Shown piece after piece: positions 6,654 to 16,466 of a DNA stretch of 64,000 nt. This DNA is from Sulfobacillus acidophilus (GTDB taxonomy: Bacteria > Bacillota > Sulfobacillia > Sulfobacillales > Sulfobacillaceae). Under the pieces are notes generated by a model. The model had not been told where the DNA came from. It saw only the letters and a list, made by a program, of their open reading frames with translations, and made no database searches. Position 1 is the stretch's first letter. Every line of letters starts with the position of its first letter. Position numbers and translations under genes: made by a program. Location of the stretch: positions 1 to 64,000 of the forward strand of contig PXYV01000013.1 of assembly GCA_003023745.1 (NCBI GenBank). Direction: 5' to 3'.

Positions 6654-8977
6654 CTAATTAACCGTCAGCGGCAGGGCCGGGGACTGTAGGCCGGCACCGC
6701 TCACGACCGTCATCGTGGCACTGCCCGGTTGCAGGGAGGGTTCCTCGTGCCCGGTCGACGACATTCCTTGGATGGGCACACGAAAGGTAATGCTGTTATT
6801 GGTCCACGTCACAATGCTGACACCGTACCAATCTCCCGGCTCTCCGTAGTTCACGCCGTTTTGTTGAATGAGAACATACCCCGTCCCTTGGCTTGAGCCA
6901 AAGTTGTTGCCGCTCACAGTGATCAACTGGCCGGGTTGCACTGGCCCGGGTGGGCTGATCGCAGCGCTCAGGAGGGGCGGTGGAACAATAGTGAGAGATA
7001 GGGCTGGGGTGGGCGTGCCCGACCCCGTCACGACGGTCAAAGTCGCGGAGCCTGGTGTTAATGCCGGACCCGACGATCCGTTGGGCACCTCAACCGTGAT
7101 GGCACTGTTACTCCAATTCACAATCGATACGTGATAGGCATCCCCAGGCCCTCCGTAGTTGATCCCGTTTTGAGAAAACTGCACGTAACCTGTTCCCTGC
7201 GCTGCGCCAAAGCCCGATCCAAAAATAGTCAGTAAATCGCCAGGATAGGGGGATTGGCTGGATAGTGTGAGATTCAAGTTGGGGGCGGCGGTGACCGTCA
7301 GGCTGGTGCTATTGGACACGAGTTGATTGGCGGTTTCCACCAACACAGTGGCTGAGCCGGGGGTCAAGCTTGGACCCGATGTGCCATTGGGAACGACAAA
7401 CGAGATGCGGGTTGGCGACCAACTCTTAATCGTCACGCCATAACTATCCAATGGCCCGCCATAGTTAACGCCATTTTGCGAGATGACCACGCCTGCGTTG
7501 GCACCCCACTGTCCGAACCCTCTGCCGGTGAGCGTGACCGTCTCCCCCGGATATCCGCTGAGCGTGTCTGTGATGGCGGGCGGGACGGGCTGATAGGCGG
7601 ACAATCCGGGCTGACTGGTGGCCAAAGCAATCGGGGGCGTCGGACCAGGAGTCAAGGTCAGAGTGGCGGGGGTGATGGTCTGACCCGAGGTGGCCAGCAT
7701 GGTGGCTGCAGGCACTACGGTTTGGGTTCCCCCGAGCCCCAAAGTCTCGGCTGCATTGGACGTGTTGATGGCAAAGATGTGGGATGCACCCGAGCTGGAT
7801 TGCACGTCGCCGACGACCTGGTCGGGTGTTACCCACACCGAGAGGGTACCACCCGTCCCGATCGCTTGCATGTATTGGGCGAGTGAGAGGCCGGACGGAT
7901 ATAACTGATTTTCAGGCAACTCCGGCGACTGGCCATCACCGGCCAGTGCAAAAAGCCCGTACGCGGTATTGGCCGTCGTATCCACGGGCCATTGTGCGCT
8001 GGGGCTATGGGCTTGACCGTCGTAGCTCCAGACAAACAGTTTGGCCGCGCCGTCGACCCGCCAGAGCATGGCGCTTTCCACCATGGCGGCACCATAAACC
8101 GGTTGAGTGGATTGTGGCCCTGGTTCTCCATAGGGGTTGAACTCCGTGACCCAGGTTTGAATGTTGGCGGCATACGGAGCGGGAACATTGGTGGCAATTT
8201 CATTTTGGACAAAGGTCATGGCTTGATGAATTTCAGACGGCAGGGCCGCCAACAGGCCCGCATTGCTGAGGGTCTGGGCATTGGGATAGTCGTGAATGCT
8301 GACAAAGTTAATATAGGGCCCATCCGTGCGCAAAACCGTTTGGTCCCATTGCAAATCGCTCGGTTCTTGTCCCAAGTCAAACGACACGCCGACTTGCATG
8401 GCCGGATCGACCTGGTGGATGGCTTGGGCAATTTCGGCGGTGCGCGTGGCGTAATATGACGCCGAGAACGAGGGATTCAAATTGGCATAGTGATCCCACG
8501 ATCCGTATTCCTCACTGCCGACGACGATGGCGGTGATGGGGAGATGATGGCTGACAATATACTGCGTGAGCTGCGTGGCATCAGCTGGGGAGCCGCCGCC
8601 AGTAAATGTGGGATTTTCATCGTAATCAAAAATGAATAGTCCTTGATTATTCGTTTGTTCCAAAATGCTGCCCCAATCGCTTAACGACACCGGCGCAGTG
8701 CCCCCATCGCGAAACGTATTGGTGGTCCAACTCCACTCGTTGGCATTGGGAAACTGTTGCATGCCCATGCCCAGCGTCGTCATGCCGGCAATGGTCGAGG
8801 GGCTGTTCATTTGGCTATCGTAGGAAAACACATTGATTCCATAGTCTTGTCGAGAGACGGCCGCCGCGGCGGCGGAACGGTAACGGCCAGGGCCGATGTC
8901 GATGCGAACAGCCCGACCAACTCCATACACGCTAAGGATCCTAGCGTCAACATCACGCGTTGCCACACGTGACCCAC
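6654..8977 (-). CDS. Secreted glycoside-hydrolase-like protein with three IPT/TIG domains; signal peptide in a shifted frame
   Basis: The mature part is open from 8966 to 6654. An N-terminal (beta/alpha)8 glycosidase-like domain (about 370 residues, clan-A style, with IVVGSEEYGSW and WVTEFNPYGE as candidate acid/base and nucleophile loops) is followed by a beta-sandwich linker and three immunoglobulin-like TIG repeats. Each repeat carries a variant of ISQNGVNYGGPLDSYGVTI and PGSATV. A clear signal peptide (MLTLGSLACMEL...STSALA) is encoded in another frame from GTG 8977, with GGAGGAGGG upstream. The two frames meet in the GCC/CGG-rich run at 8859-8877. A one- or two-base change there would give one continuous secreted protein. 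It could be a sequencing error, phase variation or true decay. A c-di-GMP riboswitch lies upstream. Exact substrate unknown. It has no exosortase tail. Confidence 0.75.
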
Positions 8978-9011
8978 CGATGCATTCCCTCCTCCATCGT
9001 GAGAGAACACT

Positions 9012-9047
9012 GAAAGAGCGATTCCCGACTCGGGCAACCGCTCTTTC
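9012..9047 (-). terminator. Riboswitch expression-platform hairpin (possible terminator)
   Basis: GAAAGAGCG and CGCTCTTTC pair perfectly (9-bp stem) with an inner CCCGA/TCGGG pairing. On the minus strand this follows the c-di-GMP aptamer and is followed by a T/C-rich stretch (TTCTCTC), about 35 nt before the coding start. Its position fits transcription attenuation controlled by the aptamer. The poor T-run leaves translation control possible. Confidence 0.55.
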
Positions 9048-9060
9048 TAGGGGTGGTCCC

Positions 9061-9150
9061 GTTTCGGTAACTGGCTGGCATTCGCGGTGCGAGAAGCCCC
9101 TGTAGTTTTGCGTCCCTGGCTTTCGTCAGGTTTGCCTTTTTCGTACGGCT
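9061..9150 (-). promoter_or_regulatory. c-di-GMP-I (GEMM-I) riboswitch aptamer
   Basis: Read on the minus strand, the sequence carries the conserved GEMM-I pieces in order: GGCAAACC, a stem capped by the GAAA tetraloop (CCTG-AC-GAAA-GC-CAGG), GGGACGCAAA, a variable P3-type arm, then CAGCCAGTTACCG. These match the Vc2-class consensus blocks GGCAAACC, GAAA, GGGACGCAAAGCC and AGCG..GUUACCG. It lies about 85 nt upstream of the GTG start of the secreted glycosidase/TIG gene, with a hairpin in between. GGDEF and EAL proteins in the same window support local c-di-GMP control. Confidence 0.85.
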
Positions 9151-9313
9151 CTATTCAGTTGTTATCCCATTCATCTGTTGTACGCCGACACTTTTGACGG
9201 TACCGGGCCGACCTTTGAAAGTCAACTTTTAGCGCCACATATCACATGGAAACACAAAGCCAGTGAATACGGCGATCGATAACCGTTAAAGCCGGCCAGC
9301 GTTTGAGGAAAGC

Positions 9314-10969
9314 TTACGGCGCCGAGGGCAAGATTTTATACAGGCGGTAATTCGTCGGACCGGGAAAGCTCTTGATTAGCTGTGCCCAGGGCACTTTGCC
9401 CTCCCACATTTTGGGCCAGGCGCGGTTGATCGCGTCTAGTTGGGCGACGCCGCTGGGTTCCGGAACCAAGAAGGCGCTGGCTCGACCGCGAGGATTATAT
9501 AAGATGGAGTTAAAGTCGTAGTCAGACGTAATGATAAACTGATTGAGGTGCTTGACGCGGATGACGACGGGCCAGTCGATAAAGGTATCGGCCAGAATTT
9601 TCATATGGGGGTGCGCGTTGGCATACGCGACCACGTCGTTGATGCCGTAGAACGGATTGTTAACGGACCCGGTGACAGGTTCCCGCGCGAAAGCGGTTTT
9701 TAAGACAGCGCCATCGGGATGGCCCATGACGGGGCGTTGGGTGGCGACATACGTGCCCACGCTGCCGCTCAAAAATAAGAGCACCACGAGGGTCGCCAGC
9801 GTGACCTTGATGGCAGATGGCCAGCGGCTTACGGTGGGTCGCAGTTTGGCGATGGCAAAGGCCAGCAACAGCACGCCATTGGGGATAAATTCCATAAAGT
9901 AACGGTCCCACTCGCCCAAGCTGCCTTTATACACGAGCGTTAACTCCAACAGCTCCGCGCCAATGGTTCCGAAGACCAGCACAATGGCGCGCGGGTCGCG
10001 ATGTTTGCCCCAGCAAAACCACAAGGCAAACGCCATGGCAGGATAGATCGGCCAGAAGAGTAGACCGAAACGGACAACGTATAAGAGGGCACCGAGCGGA
10101 TGATGGTCGGCGGCGGCAATCGCAGGCGTCATATACGCGCCCGTGGCAGTCTGGGCCAAGTTGCTATAGGCGGAGTCGAGAAAGTACAACGGGTTTTTCA
10201 TAATAAGCCAGTTGAAGTAAATCCAAACACCGGCCGAAAACACGATGGGGGCGGCAAAAATGATGGCGGCACCCGTCCACTTGGAGATCGATTCGCGCCC
10301 CCAAAGCGATAGGGCGATTGCCAGAATCAACATGAAGCCAAACGGGATGGACTCGTAGCGCATGCCAAATCCCGCCGCGAGCCAAAAGGCAGCGGATACC
10401 AAACGCCGCAAGGATCCGGTTTGCAAGAAGTCCAAGAGCCCACTATAGGTGCCGAGGATGCAGGCGATCCACATAATGTCGCTCATGCCATTGGCACCGT
10501 AGAGGATAATGAGCGGATTCAAGGCATAGATGATGGTAATGGCGACGACCAACGATTGCGGCAGATCTAAGTTGCGCTCAAGAATACGATAGAGGTTATA
10601 CACCCCCGTTGCCCCCAAGACCGCCGACACCACAAATCCGGCCAGCCCCCGCGTGACCACGGCCGGGATCCAAGGGTGCAGGGCGACGATCGGCAGTTCC
10701 AGAATGCTGGGCAAAGGGTTCCAGACAAAGCCTACCGCACCCAAATGGGGATCGCGGCTAAACAGGACGTAATACGCGTTGGCCACACGCGAGACGGCGT
10801 CACCGGCGGCGTAGTGAATGACAAAGGTGAGATAAGCCGCGGCTAGGATGTAGACCACAAAGCTAATTCCGGCAATCCATAGACCTGTCCGCTTGGGTTT
10901 GGACGTAGCGACGAGCGAAGACTGGGTTTTGACTTCGTCTGGATAATGAAGCACGGTGGCCGCACTCAT
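9314..10969 (-). CDS. Polytopic membrane protein, GT-C-type glycosyltransferase-like
   Basis: 551 residues with about 10-12 predicted transmembrane helices and a first extracytoplasmic loop containing an acidic residue (YAAGDAVSRVANAYYV), as in lipid-phosphosugar-dependent GT-C transferases (ArnT/PMT/dolichyl-mannose types). A C-terminal soluble region of about 130 residues follows the last helix. Family placement is by architecture, not by a firm signature. The start overlaps the stop of the upstream small membrane protein by 4 bp (ATGA), and the GT2 glycosyltransferase gene precedes that, so the three genes probably form one operon. Likely role: transfer of sugar from a lipid carrier outside the membrane during polymer or glycoprotein synthesis. 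Confidence 0.65.
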   Translation of the reverse strand: MSAATVLHYPDEVKTQSSLVATSKPKRTGLWIAGISFVVYILAAAYLTFVIHYAAGDAVSRVANAYYVLFSRDPHLGAVGFVWNPLPSILELPIVALHPWIPAVVTRGLAGFVVSAVLGATGVYNLYRILERNLDLPQSLVVAITIIYALNPLIILYGANGMSDIMWIACILGTYSGLLDFLQTGSLRRLVSAAFWLAAGFGMRYESIPFGFMLILAIALSLWGRESISKWTGAAIIFAAPIVFSAGVWIYFNWLIMKNPLYFLDSAYSNLAQTATGAYMTPAIAAADHHPLGALLYVVRFGLLFWPIYPAMAFALWFCWGKHRDPRAIVLVFGTIGAELLELTLVYKGSLGEWDRYFMEFIPNGVLLLAFAIAKLRPTVSRWPSAIKVTLATLVVLLFLSGSVGTYVATQRPVMGHPDGAVLKTAFAREPVTGSVNNPFYGINDVVAYANAHPHMKILADTFIDWPVVIRVKHLNQFIITSDYDFNSILYNPRGRASAFLVPEPSGVAQLDAINRAWPKMWEGKVPWAQLIKSFPGPTNYRLYKILPSAP

Positions 10970-11172
10970 GATTTACGACTCCCATTCTGTAATGAAATTG
11001 TATCTGATGACGACGAAACTTTGCTGGAGCGGGACAGCATACTATAGGCAACAGCCATGCCTACAAAAAGCAATAACGGCGCAATTTCCAGTACCCAAAA
11101 CATGCCGAGCATAATCAACAGCGAAGCTGCGAGTCCTAATAACGCGGCCACTGTCCATAGCAGTCGTTTCAT
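10966..11172 (-). CDS. Small membrane protein between two glycosyltransferase genes
   Basis: 68 residues from ATG 11172, which has AGGAGG 8 bp upstream. The longer frame to 11208 lies inside the preceding gene. Two adjacent hydrophobic helices (LLWTVAALLGLAASLLIM and APLLLFVGMAVAYSML region) are followed by a Ser-rich polar tail. It is not recognised as a known family. Overlap with the downstream GT-C-like gene by 4 bp suggests coupled translation, perhaps as a small subunit of the glycosyltransferase complex. Confidence 0.7.
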   Translation of the reverse strand: MKRLLWTVAALLGLAASLLIMLGMFWVLEIAPLLLFVGMAVAYSMLSRSSKVSSSSDTISLQNGSRKS

Positions 11173-11182
11173 GGAAGACCTC

Positions 11183-13378
11183 CTAAGCACTAATTTCCGC
11201 CGATTCACGATGGTCCGCAGCCGTCACGGGGTTCCAATCGGTCAACCCGTGGTGGGTCTTTTCCCAATGCGAAGGACGAGTCATCAGTTGCAACAGCGCT
11301 TTCCACGAGGCTAACGACATCATGGTCCAATACAACGGCGTGAGGATGGCGTAGGGAACCAGACTCCAGTGCCCGTCCTTGGCTGCGCCCACAGCGTTGA
11401 GATACGCGAACACAAAGTTTCCGGCCAACAGATTCAGCATGCCTAGATAGTAAATGCCGGGCGGGAACAAGTGAGGAATTAAACCCCAGTTGGTCATAAA
11501 CCAGAGCGATGTGATGAGCCAATACAGGGGATTGAGAATGAACATGATGGGGGTACCCAAAATGGCAAGCTGAAAACCCCAAAATCCGCGGGCGCCAAGC
11601 TGTCTGTGCAATTGCACGGGGTGGCGCATATGGACCAGCCAAGTCTGCAGATAGCCTTTGATCCACCGCGAACGCTGCCGCACCCAGTTGACAAATTCGG
11701 AATTGGCCTCTTCGTACGTATATGAGTCCATTACCGCCGTTCGGTAGCCGCTCTTGTTTAGGCGGATTCCCAAATCGGCGTCCTCGGTGACGTTATAGGG
11801 ATCCCAAGCGCCAATGTTGCGTAAGACCTCGGTACGAAAATGATTGGAGGTGCCGCCCAGCGGAATCGGCAAGGAAGCCGCATGCAAAGACGGCAACAAG
11901 AGATTGAACCAGACACTGTACTCGGCGGTGAACCAGCGGGTCAATAGGTTTTGCTCAATGTTGAAATACGAAAGTTTGGCCTGGACGCAGGCTAGCGTGT
12001 CATCACTTTGACGAAAGGCGAGCAATGCCTTTTTCAACTGGCTGGGCTCGGGTATGTCTTCCGCATCGTAGATGGTGACAAATTCACCGCGCGCCCGTTG
12101 TAGTCCAAAATTCAACGCTTTGGGCTTGGTCCGTGGTTCTTCAGGCGGGACAATCGTAATCTCCATGAAACTCGGAAGCTTAGCCCGGCGGGCCGCCGCA
12201 ATGGTCTCGACATCATCTTCCTCTAATAGCAGCTTGACATCGAGCCGATCCTTGGGGTAGTCCAGGCGGGACAACGCTTCGGTCAAGACATTCAGCACAT
12301 TCGCTTCGTCGCGGGCCGGAATCAGGATGGTGTAAATCGGCAGGTCGCTGTCCGAAAGGTTCTCGACCTCTTCTCGCGCAAATCGCAGTTCGTTCGTGGT
12401 CAATGTGCCCTTGCGAATGATCCAGAGGCGATGAACCACAAGTAGGGCGTAAATGAGGACAAAAAGACTGCTGACAACAGAAAGTGCGACATCCCGGTCA
12501 AAAATCAGTGCGGCTATTAGCGCAACCACTAGGGCTACACCGGCCCACTTCTGCGACTTGGTGAGGGTTTGCGTGGCCGAATCATCCGGGCGGCGATGCA
12601 GCAACAACGTTCGGCTGAGCACGAGATTGTTCGCCCGATACTGCTGATCCAACCGGGCCAGAATGTCGCGATGGCCGGTCAACACCGCTTTTACGCGGGT
12701 CTTGGCTACCAGACTTAATTTGCGCCGCCCGGGCGTGTCAAATGGATTGGTGAGCGCCACCGTGATAGTGTCGGGGCCAACAGCCACCGGTACCATCTCG
12801 TAGTCCCGCCATTCCTTTTCCGTGAGCAGGTGCCACACGTTGAGCAATTCGGGGGAAGCGGCCGGCGAGTCCTGTAAAAGGTTCTGGGTGGGTATGCCGG
12901 TCTGCGCTGACAGAATTTCTGCCACGTCCCAGGAAGTGAGGTGCTGATGGGCCGTGGCTAGCGAGCCAAGTAATCCCCCTTGATTTTGCTGCATGCGCAA
13001 AAGTTCGTCGAGCGCCTCTTGCGAGAGGCCTCTTTGCCGAGCCAACTCGCCAAACGGTGCCGGACGATCAGACAAATCCCCATAAATTTCGCGTTGCGCC
13101 AGCACGAGGTCGATGGCGGTGGTCCGATACCATTTCACGGGGCCGATGCGATCGAGCAGTAGGCGAGCCTGCAGAGATGGGGGCTCGGCGACTGCTACGC
13201 AGAGGTTGCCTGAGTCCCATGCAAATGGTAGTAGGCCATGGGTCCGTGCGTCCTCTCGCGAAACCGCAAATGCGGCCGACCGATCCACTGTTTCAATCAA
13301 GGGCTTGCTGCCGCTTACGTAGGATATCAGGGTGATCCACGGCGTCGCGTCCCAGCGCTGAGAAATCTCAGACATCAT
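11183..13378 (-). CDS. Family 2 glycosyltransferase with N-terminal MshEN-like domain
   Basis: 731 residues from ATG 13378, preceded by GAGGAGGAGAG. Residues about 5-245 resemble the T2SS-E/MshE N-terminal domain, including two successive 24-residue-like blocks (FGELARQRGLSQEALDELL and LGSLATAHQHLTSWDVAEIL). Two transmembrane helices follow (about 280-325), then a GT2 domain: TILIPARDEANVL, DAED (residues 438-441), EDADLGIRL and the QRSRW motif seen in processive synthases such as cellulose or hyaluronan synthase. C-terminal membrane helices complete the fold. It probably makes or extrudes a surface polysaccharide. MshEN domains of other proteins bind c-di-GMP. The usual Arg of the RLGxxL block is not obvious here, so binding is only possible. 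Confidence 0.85.
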   Translation of the reverse strand: MMSEISQRWDATPWITLISYVSGSKPLIETVDRSAAFAVSREDARTHGLLPFAWDSGNLCVAVAEPPSLQARLLLDRIGPVKWYRTTAIDLVLAQREIYGDLSDRPAPFGELARQRGLSQEALDELLRMQQNQGGLLGSLATAHQHLTSWDVAEILSAQTGIPTQNLLQDSPAASPELLNVWHLLTEKEWRDYEMVPVAVGPDTITVALTNPFDTPGRRKLSLVAKTRVKAVLTGHRDILARLDQQYRANNLVLSRTLLLHRRPDDSATQTLTKSQKWAGVALVVALIAALIFDRDVALSVVSSLFVLIYALLVVHRLWIIRKGTLTTNELRFAREEVENLSDSDLPIYTILIPARDEANVLNVLTEALSRLDYPKDRLDVKLLLEEDDVETIAAARRAKLPSFMEITIVPPEEPRTKPKALNFGLQRARGEFVTIYDAEDIPEPSQLKKALLAFRQSDDTLACVQAKLSYFNIEQNLLTRWFTAEYSVWFNLLLPSLHAASLPIPLGGTSNHFRTEVLRNIGAWDPYNVTEDADLGIRLNKSGYRTAVMDSYTYEEANSEFVNWVRQRSRWIKGYLQTWLVHMRHPVQLHRQLGARGFWGFQLAILGTPIMFILNPLYWLITSLWFMTNWGLIPHLFPPGIYYLGMLNLLAGNFVFAYLNAVGAAKDGHWSLVPYAILTPLYWTMMSLASWKALLQLMTRPSHWEKTHHGLTDWNPVTAADHRESAEISA

Positions 13379-14367
13379 CCACTCTCCTCCTCGCAAAATA
13401 CCGAGCTTCAGGGTTGGCCTTGCACCCGGTCACGTCTAAGCGTAGTGGAGAAGCGCGTAAAAAGAAGTCTCTGAGCCGGTCTCAATCTCCGTCTCAAGAG
13501 GACTTCGCAATTCGCTCCGGTGCGCTAGACAATGGGTCTGGTAAGGCGTGTTACCCCATCGTTGTGTTTGAACCGAACCAGGCGGCCTTTATTTTGTGCC
13601 GCTACCAATCTGGTTTGGCTAAGACAACGAGAGTACGGTCTGGATTTTTGAACACAAGGTTGAAAGAGGCCCAGAGACCATATTGGCTGCACGTGGATGA
13701 TCTGATAAGGTGGACGAGAGTGGCTGGTGCATTATTTTAAAAAATGGGGTGGGTGAAGCAGGGCTTCTCGTCCACACTCGCGAACCTTCGTTGGTGGTGA
13801 TAGTCATGAACCTGTCGCAACAATATCGACTTTCTCGTAGTCGAAAGGATCACCGCTGGAATCGGCAGTCGCTTCAGATCTTGCCTGGTTGGGTGCATCG
13901 ATCGGCTTTGCAACGGCTCATCGGTTCGCCGCCGTCGACGGACACCCCCGGATGGGGACTGGCCTATCGCCTTAACCCCGCAACTGGAGAAGTCGAAACG
14001 GAATGGTGGCAGTGGTAGCGGGATCGTCTCGGATGCGGTAACGACGGTCGTCTCACGTGGCGACTAGGACAGCCTGGCCATTTCGATGGGTGGACTTCTT
14101 CAGTCTGCCTCGATGGAACGATGCTGCTATTCAGCCAGCTGGGGCCCCGGAACGTGTGTTTTAAAAACCTTTTGTGGCCTCGATCGCTAGAATGGGTTCA
14201 ATATGAAGCTTGAGGCGGTCAGCCTAGAACGATTGGACCTAGTGGTCCTGAAAGAAAAACGGCGGGCACCCACGGAGCAGACCAGGGCGGTCCCGCCTTG
14301 CCTTAAGCGGGTGCGGGCGAAAGGCATCTAGCAGGCCTTCAAGGAGGCGAGACTGACGGCGGAGCAG
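13379..14367. other. Divergent intergenic stretch with only weak small ORFs
   Basis: Nearly 1 kb between the glycosyltransferase start and the MscS gene. Besides the possible 70-residue ORF at 13806-14018, a 42-codon ORF (14203-14331, charged, no ribosome binding site) is visible. A GC-rich imperfect hairpin lies around 14260-14320. I see no RNA gene. Confidence 0.4.
13806..14018 (+). CDS. Hypothetical small protein
   Basis: A 70-residue frame from ATG 13806, basic in its first half and ending ETEWWQW. The ribosome binding site is weak. The internal stretch GWGLAYRLNPATGEVETEWWQW reads like a strand-rich domain and could be a fragment of a longer decayed gene. No family recognised. Confidence 0.3.
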   Translation: MNLSQQYRLSRSRKDHRWNRQSLQILPGWVHRSALQRLIGSPPSTDTPGWGLAYRLNPATGEVETEWWQW

Positions 14368-15279
14368 TTGTCACGACCGCAAGTGAGCCGTGGCCGCACG
14401 GCAATTCGCAGCGTACTGGCACTGATTCTCGCGGGGATCCTAGCGGGTGTCAGCGTGGAAGAACGATGGGGTCCGCTACGCGATTTGCCCCACGGGCTCA
14501 TTGATCCGATTAAGGCTTTGCTAGTCCTATTGGTTGGCAGCCTCGTGGTGTGGGTCATCGAACGTCAGGTGCTGCGCCAATCAATCGATGCGGCCTCGCC
14601 TTTTAGGCGGCTGGCGGCACTGCGTTTGTTGGTCCGACTGGGCCTCTACCTGGCGATTCTCCTGGCGGTTGTGGCAGCATTGGGGCAGAGTTTGTCAAGC
14701 CTTTTGGTGGGCGGCGCGTTTGTTACCGTGATTGTGGGCATGGCAGGCCAAACTTTTTTAGGGAATTTGATTGCTGGGATTGGTTTGGTGATTTTTCGCC
14801 CCTTCCAGATGGGGGATCACATTGTGCTGATCACGGATGCCTATCCGGTGATTGCCTCGACCTTCCCCCACGAGGCGGAGCGAGCCGGCTACCGCGGCAC
14901 GGTGCATGACATCAATCTTTTATATACCCATATGCTGACCGATGATGGGGTGCCGCTGGTAGTGCCTAATGGCATGGTTTTGCAATCGGCGATTGAAACC
15001 CCAAGCCGGCAACCGGATTCAACAAAGCGGGTGCGCATGCGGTTTGACGTGGATATGGCAGTCCCAGCAGACATTTTGACGCAGCGCGCGCAGGACGTGT
15101 TGCAGGAATTGGGATCTGAAGTGCAAGTGGAAGTTGTGGATATTGGCATCGATTCGTATGGCGTAGCGGTGGAAGTGCGAGGAGCATCGTCGAGCGCGTC
15201 ATCGCTGCGGCATCGCATGGCACTGGCGTTATTGCCGATTATTGCTGCGTTAAAGGCCTCAAACGCGCAATCATCCTGA
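14368..15279 (+). CDS. MscS-family mechanosensitive ion channel
   Basis: 303 residues from TTG 14368, with GGAG six bases upstream (GTG 14383 is the alternative). Three N-terminal transmembrane helices lead to the pore-lining region FVTVIVGMAGQTFLGNLIAG, rich in Gly and Ala as in MscS TM3. A beta domain (FRPFQMGDHI) and the alpha/beta C-terminal domain follow (about 225-295). The protein opens under membrane tension to release solutes during osmotic downshift. An extra middle-domain segment with AERAGYRGTVHDINLLYTHM matches the usual connector. It stands alone, convergent with the downstream minus-strand gene. Confidence 0.88.
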   Translation: MSRPQVSRGRTAIRSVLALILAGILAGVSVEERWGPLRDLPHGLIDPIKALLVLLVGSLVVWVIERQVLRQSIDAASPFRRLAALRLLVRLGLYLAILLAVVAALGQSLSSLLVGGAFVTVIVGMAGQTFLGNLIAGIGLVIFRPFQMGDHIVLITDAYPVIASTFPHEAERAGYRGTVHDINLLYTHMLTDDGVPLVVPNGMVLQSAIETPSRQPDSTKRVRMRFDVDMAVPADILTQRAQDVLQELGSEVQVEVVDIGIDSYGVAVEVRGASSSASSLRHRMALALLPIIAALKASNAQSS

Positions 15280-15320
15280 TTTGTCGAGGTACCGGTGCAG
15301 GACACGGACTGTTCCACTGT

Positions 15321-16466
15321 CTAATTGACGGGGACCTCGATGTGCCGCGCTTGGCCCCAAAGACTGGGCTCCATACGGACCAAACGCGCTGGCATCATCG
15401 AAATTACGGGCCCCGCATGGTGCAACACGCGATAGTGCTCTCCTGGCTGAGTGTGGAGGACCACGGCATCGGGAGGGCAGCGTCCCTCGTCATCGAGACC
15501 CTCGGTCATCGGCGGCACCAGGAATACCTGGCCTGGTGGCGCATGATCCGGGATCGGATCGCCCGGTCGCAGCCGTTGGGCTTCGGGCGGCACCGCTTCT
15601 CCAGGCAACAGGCGCCCCAAAAACAACACCATCGCTCCGCGCGGGGCACGTTCGACCGTGGCGGGATGAACGGTGGTCGCATTGGGATGCACCGTAACGA
15701 GGGACACGGCGATAGGGGCGGTCGGGCTCGGTATCGCGGGATGCTGCTGCTGGATTAGTTGCATGAGGGATTCTAACGCTCCGTCGGGCGTGATATCGGT
15801 GGTATGCCAGGTGCGATCCAGATCGGGCAAATACGCTTCGGTATGATCTCGATACTGCTCCATGACGACCGCGATCCGGTCATCCGATTCCGGCTTGCCT
15901 CCTCGGGGTTTGAACTGAGGGAAAGGGTCGACAGCCTGACGAACCCGGGCCACCGTCGGCCCCGGCGAGATGAGCCGCACACTCCCACCGGCGTGACGTA
16001 AGAGCCGATGTTCCCCATGGTGGGTGCGGATCACGACCTGGTTTGCGCGAAATGGGACCACGCGGTGGGGCAGGATCAGGGCGGTGCCGCCGTCACGCGC
16101 ATGGTCCGGAACGCATTCGCCGGGCTTTAGCCATAGAGCGTTCGACGGTGGGGGTTGGATCGGGTTGAGGTCGCCCGAAAACAGCACCTGAACGTCGTCC
16201 GGGGCCTGTACCACCGTCGGTGGACGTAAGTTGGATGCGTAGCGCCAAACCTGTAGGAGGGATACGGCAATCGGCGCCGCAGCATTACCTGTCGGATCTG
16301 GATACCCGTGTAATTGTTCCAGCAACTGGTTGAGGGATGCCTCGGGCGTTGCGGCGATACTCTGCCATTGTCGACCCAAACCAGGCAAGCGGCTTTCCGC
16401 ATGGTCCCGATATTGCTCGATGATGACGGCGATCTCCTCGTCCATGACCGATCTCGATCGATGCAT
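15321..16466 (-). CDS. Uncharacterised protein built of two tandem homologous repeats
   Basis: 381 residues from ATG 16466, which has GGAAGG 9 bases upstream. Two halves of about 190 residues are clearly homologous: each begins IAV(I/V)(I/M)EQYRDH(A/T)E, continues with LPxLxRxW and PIAVSL, a Pro-rich block (GDLNPIQPPP / GRLLPGEAVPP), a PD(H)A segment, and ends in THHGEHRLLRHAG / TQPGEHYRVLHHAG. There is no signal peptide, membrane helix or catalytic motif I recognise. The duplication suggests a pseudo-dimeric binding protein. The neighbours (MscS, exosortase) do not define a function. Confidence 0.75.
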   Translation of the reverse strand: MHRSRSVMDEEIAVIIEQYRDHAESRLPGLGRQWQSIAATPEASLNQLLEQLHGYPDPTGNAAAPIAVSLLQVWRYASNLRPPTVVQAPDDVQVLFSGDLNPIQPPPSNALWLKPGECVPDHARDGGTALILPHRVVPFRANQVVIRTHHGEHRLLRHAGGSVRLISPGPTVARVRQAVDPFPQFKPRGGKPESDDRIAVVMEQYRDHTEAYLPDLDRTWHTTDITPDGALESLMQLIQQQHPAIPSPTAPIAVSLVTVHPNATTVHPATVERAPRGAMVLFLGRLLPGEAVPPEAQRLRPGDPIPDHAPPGQVFLVPPMTEGLDDEGRCPPDAVVLHTQPGEHYRVLHHAGPVISMMPARLVRMEPSLWGQARHIEVPVN

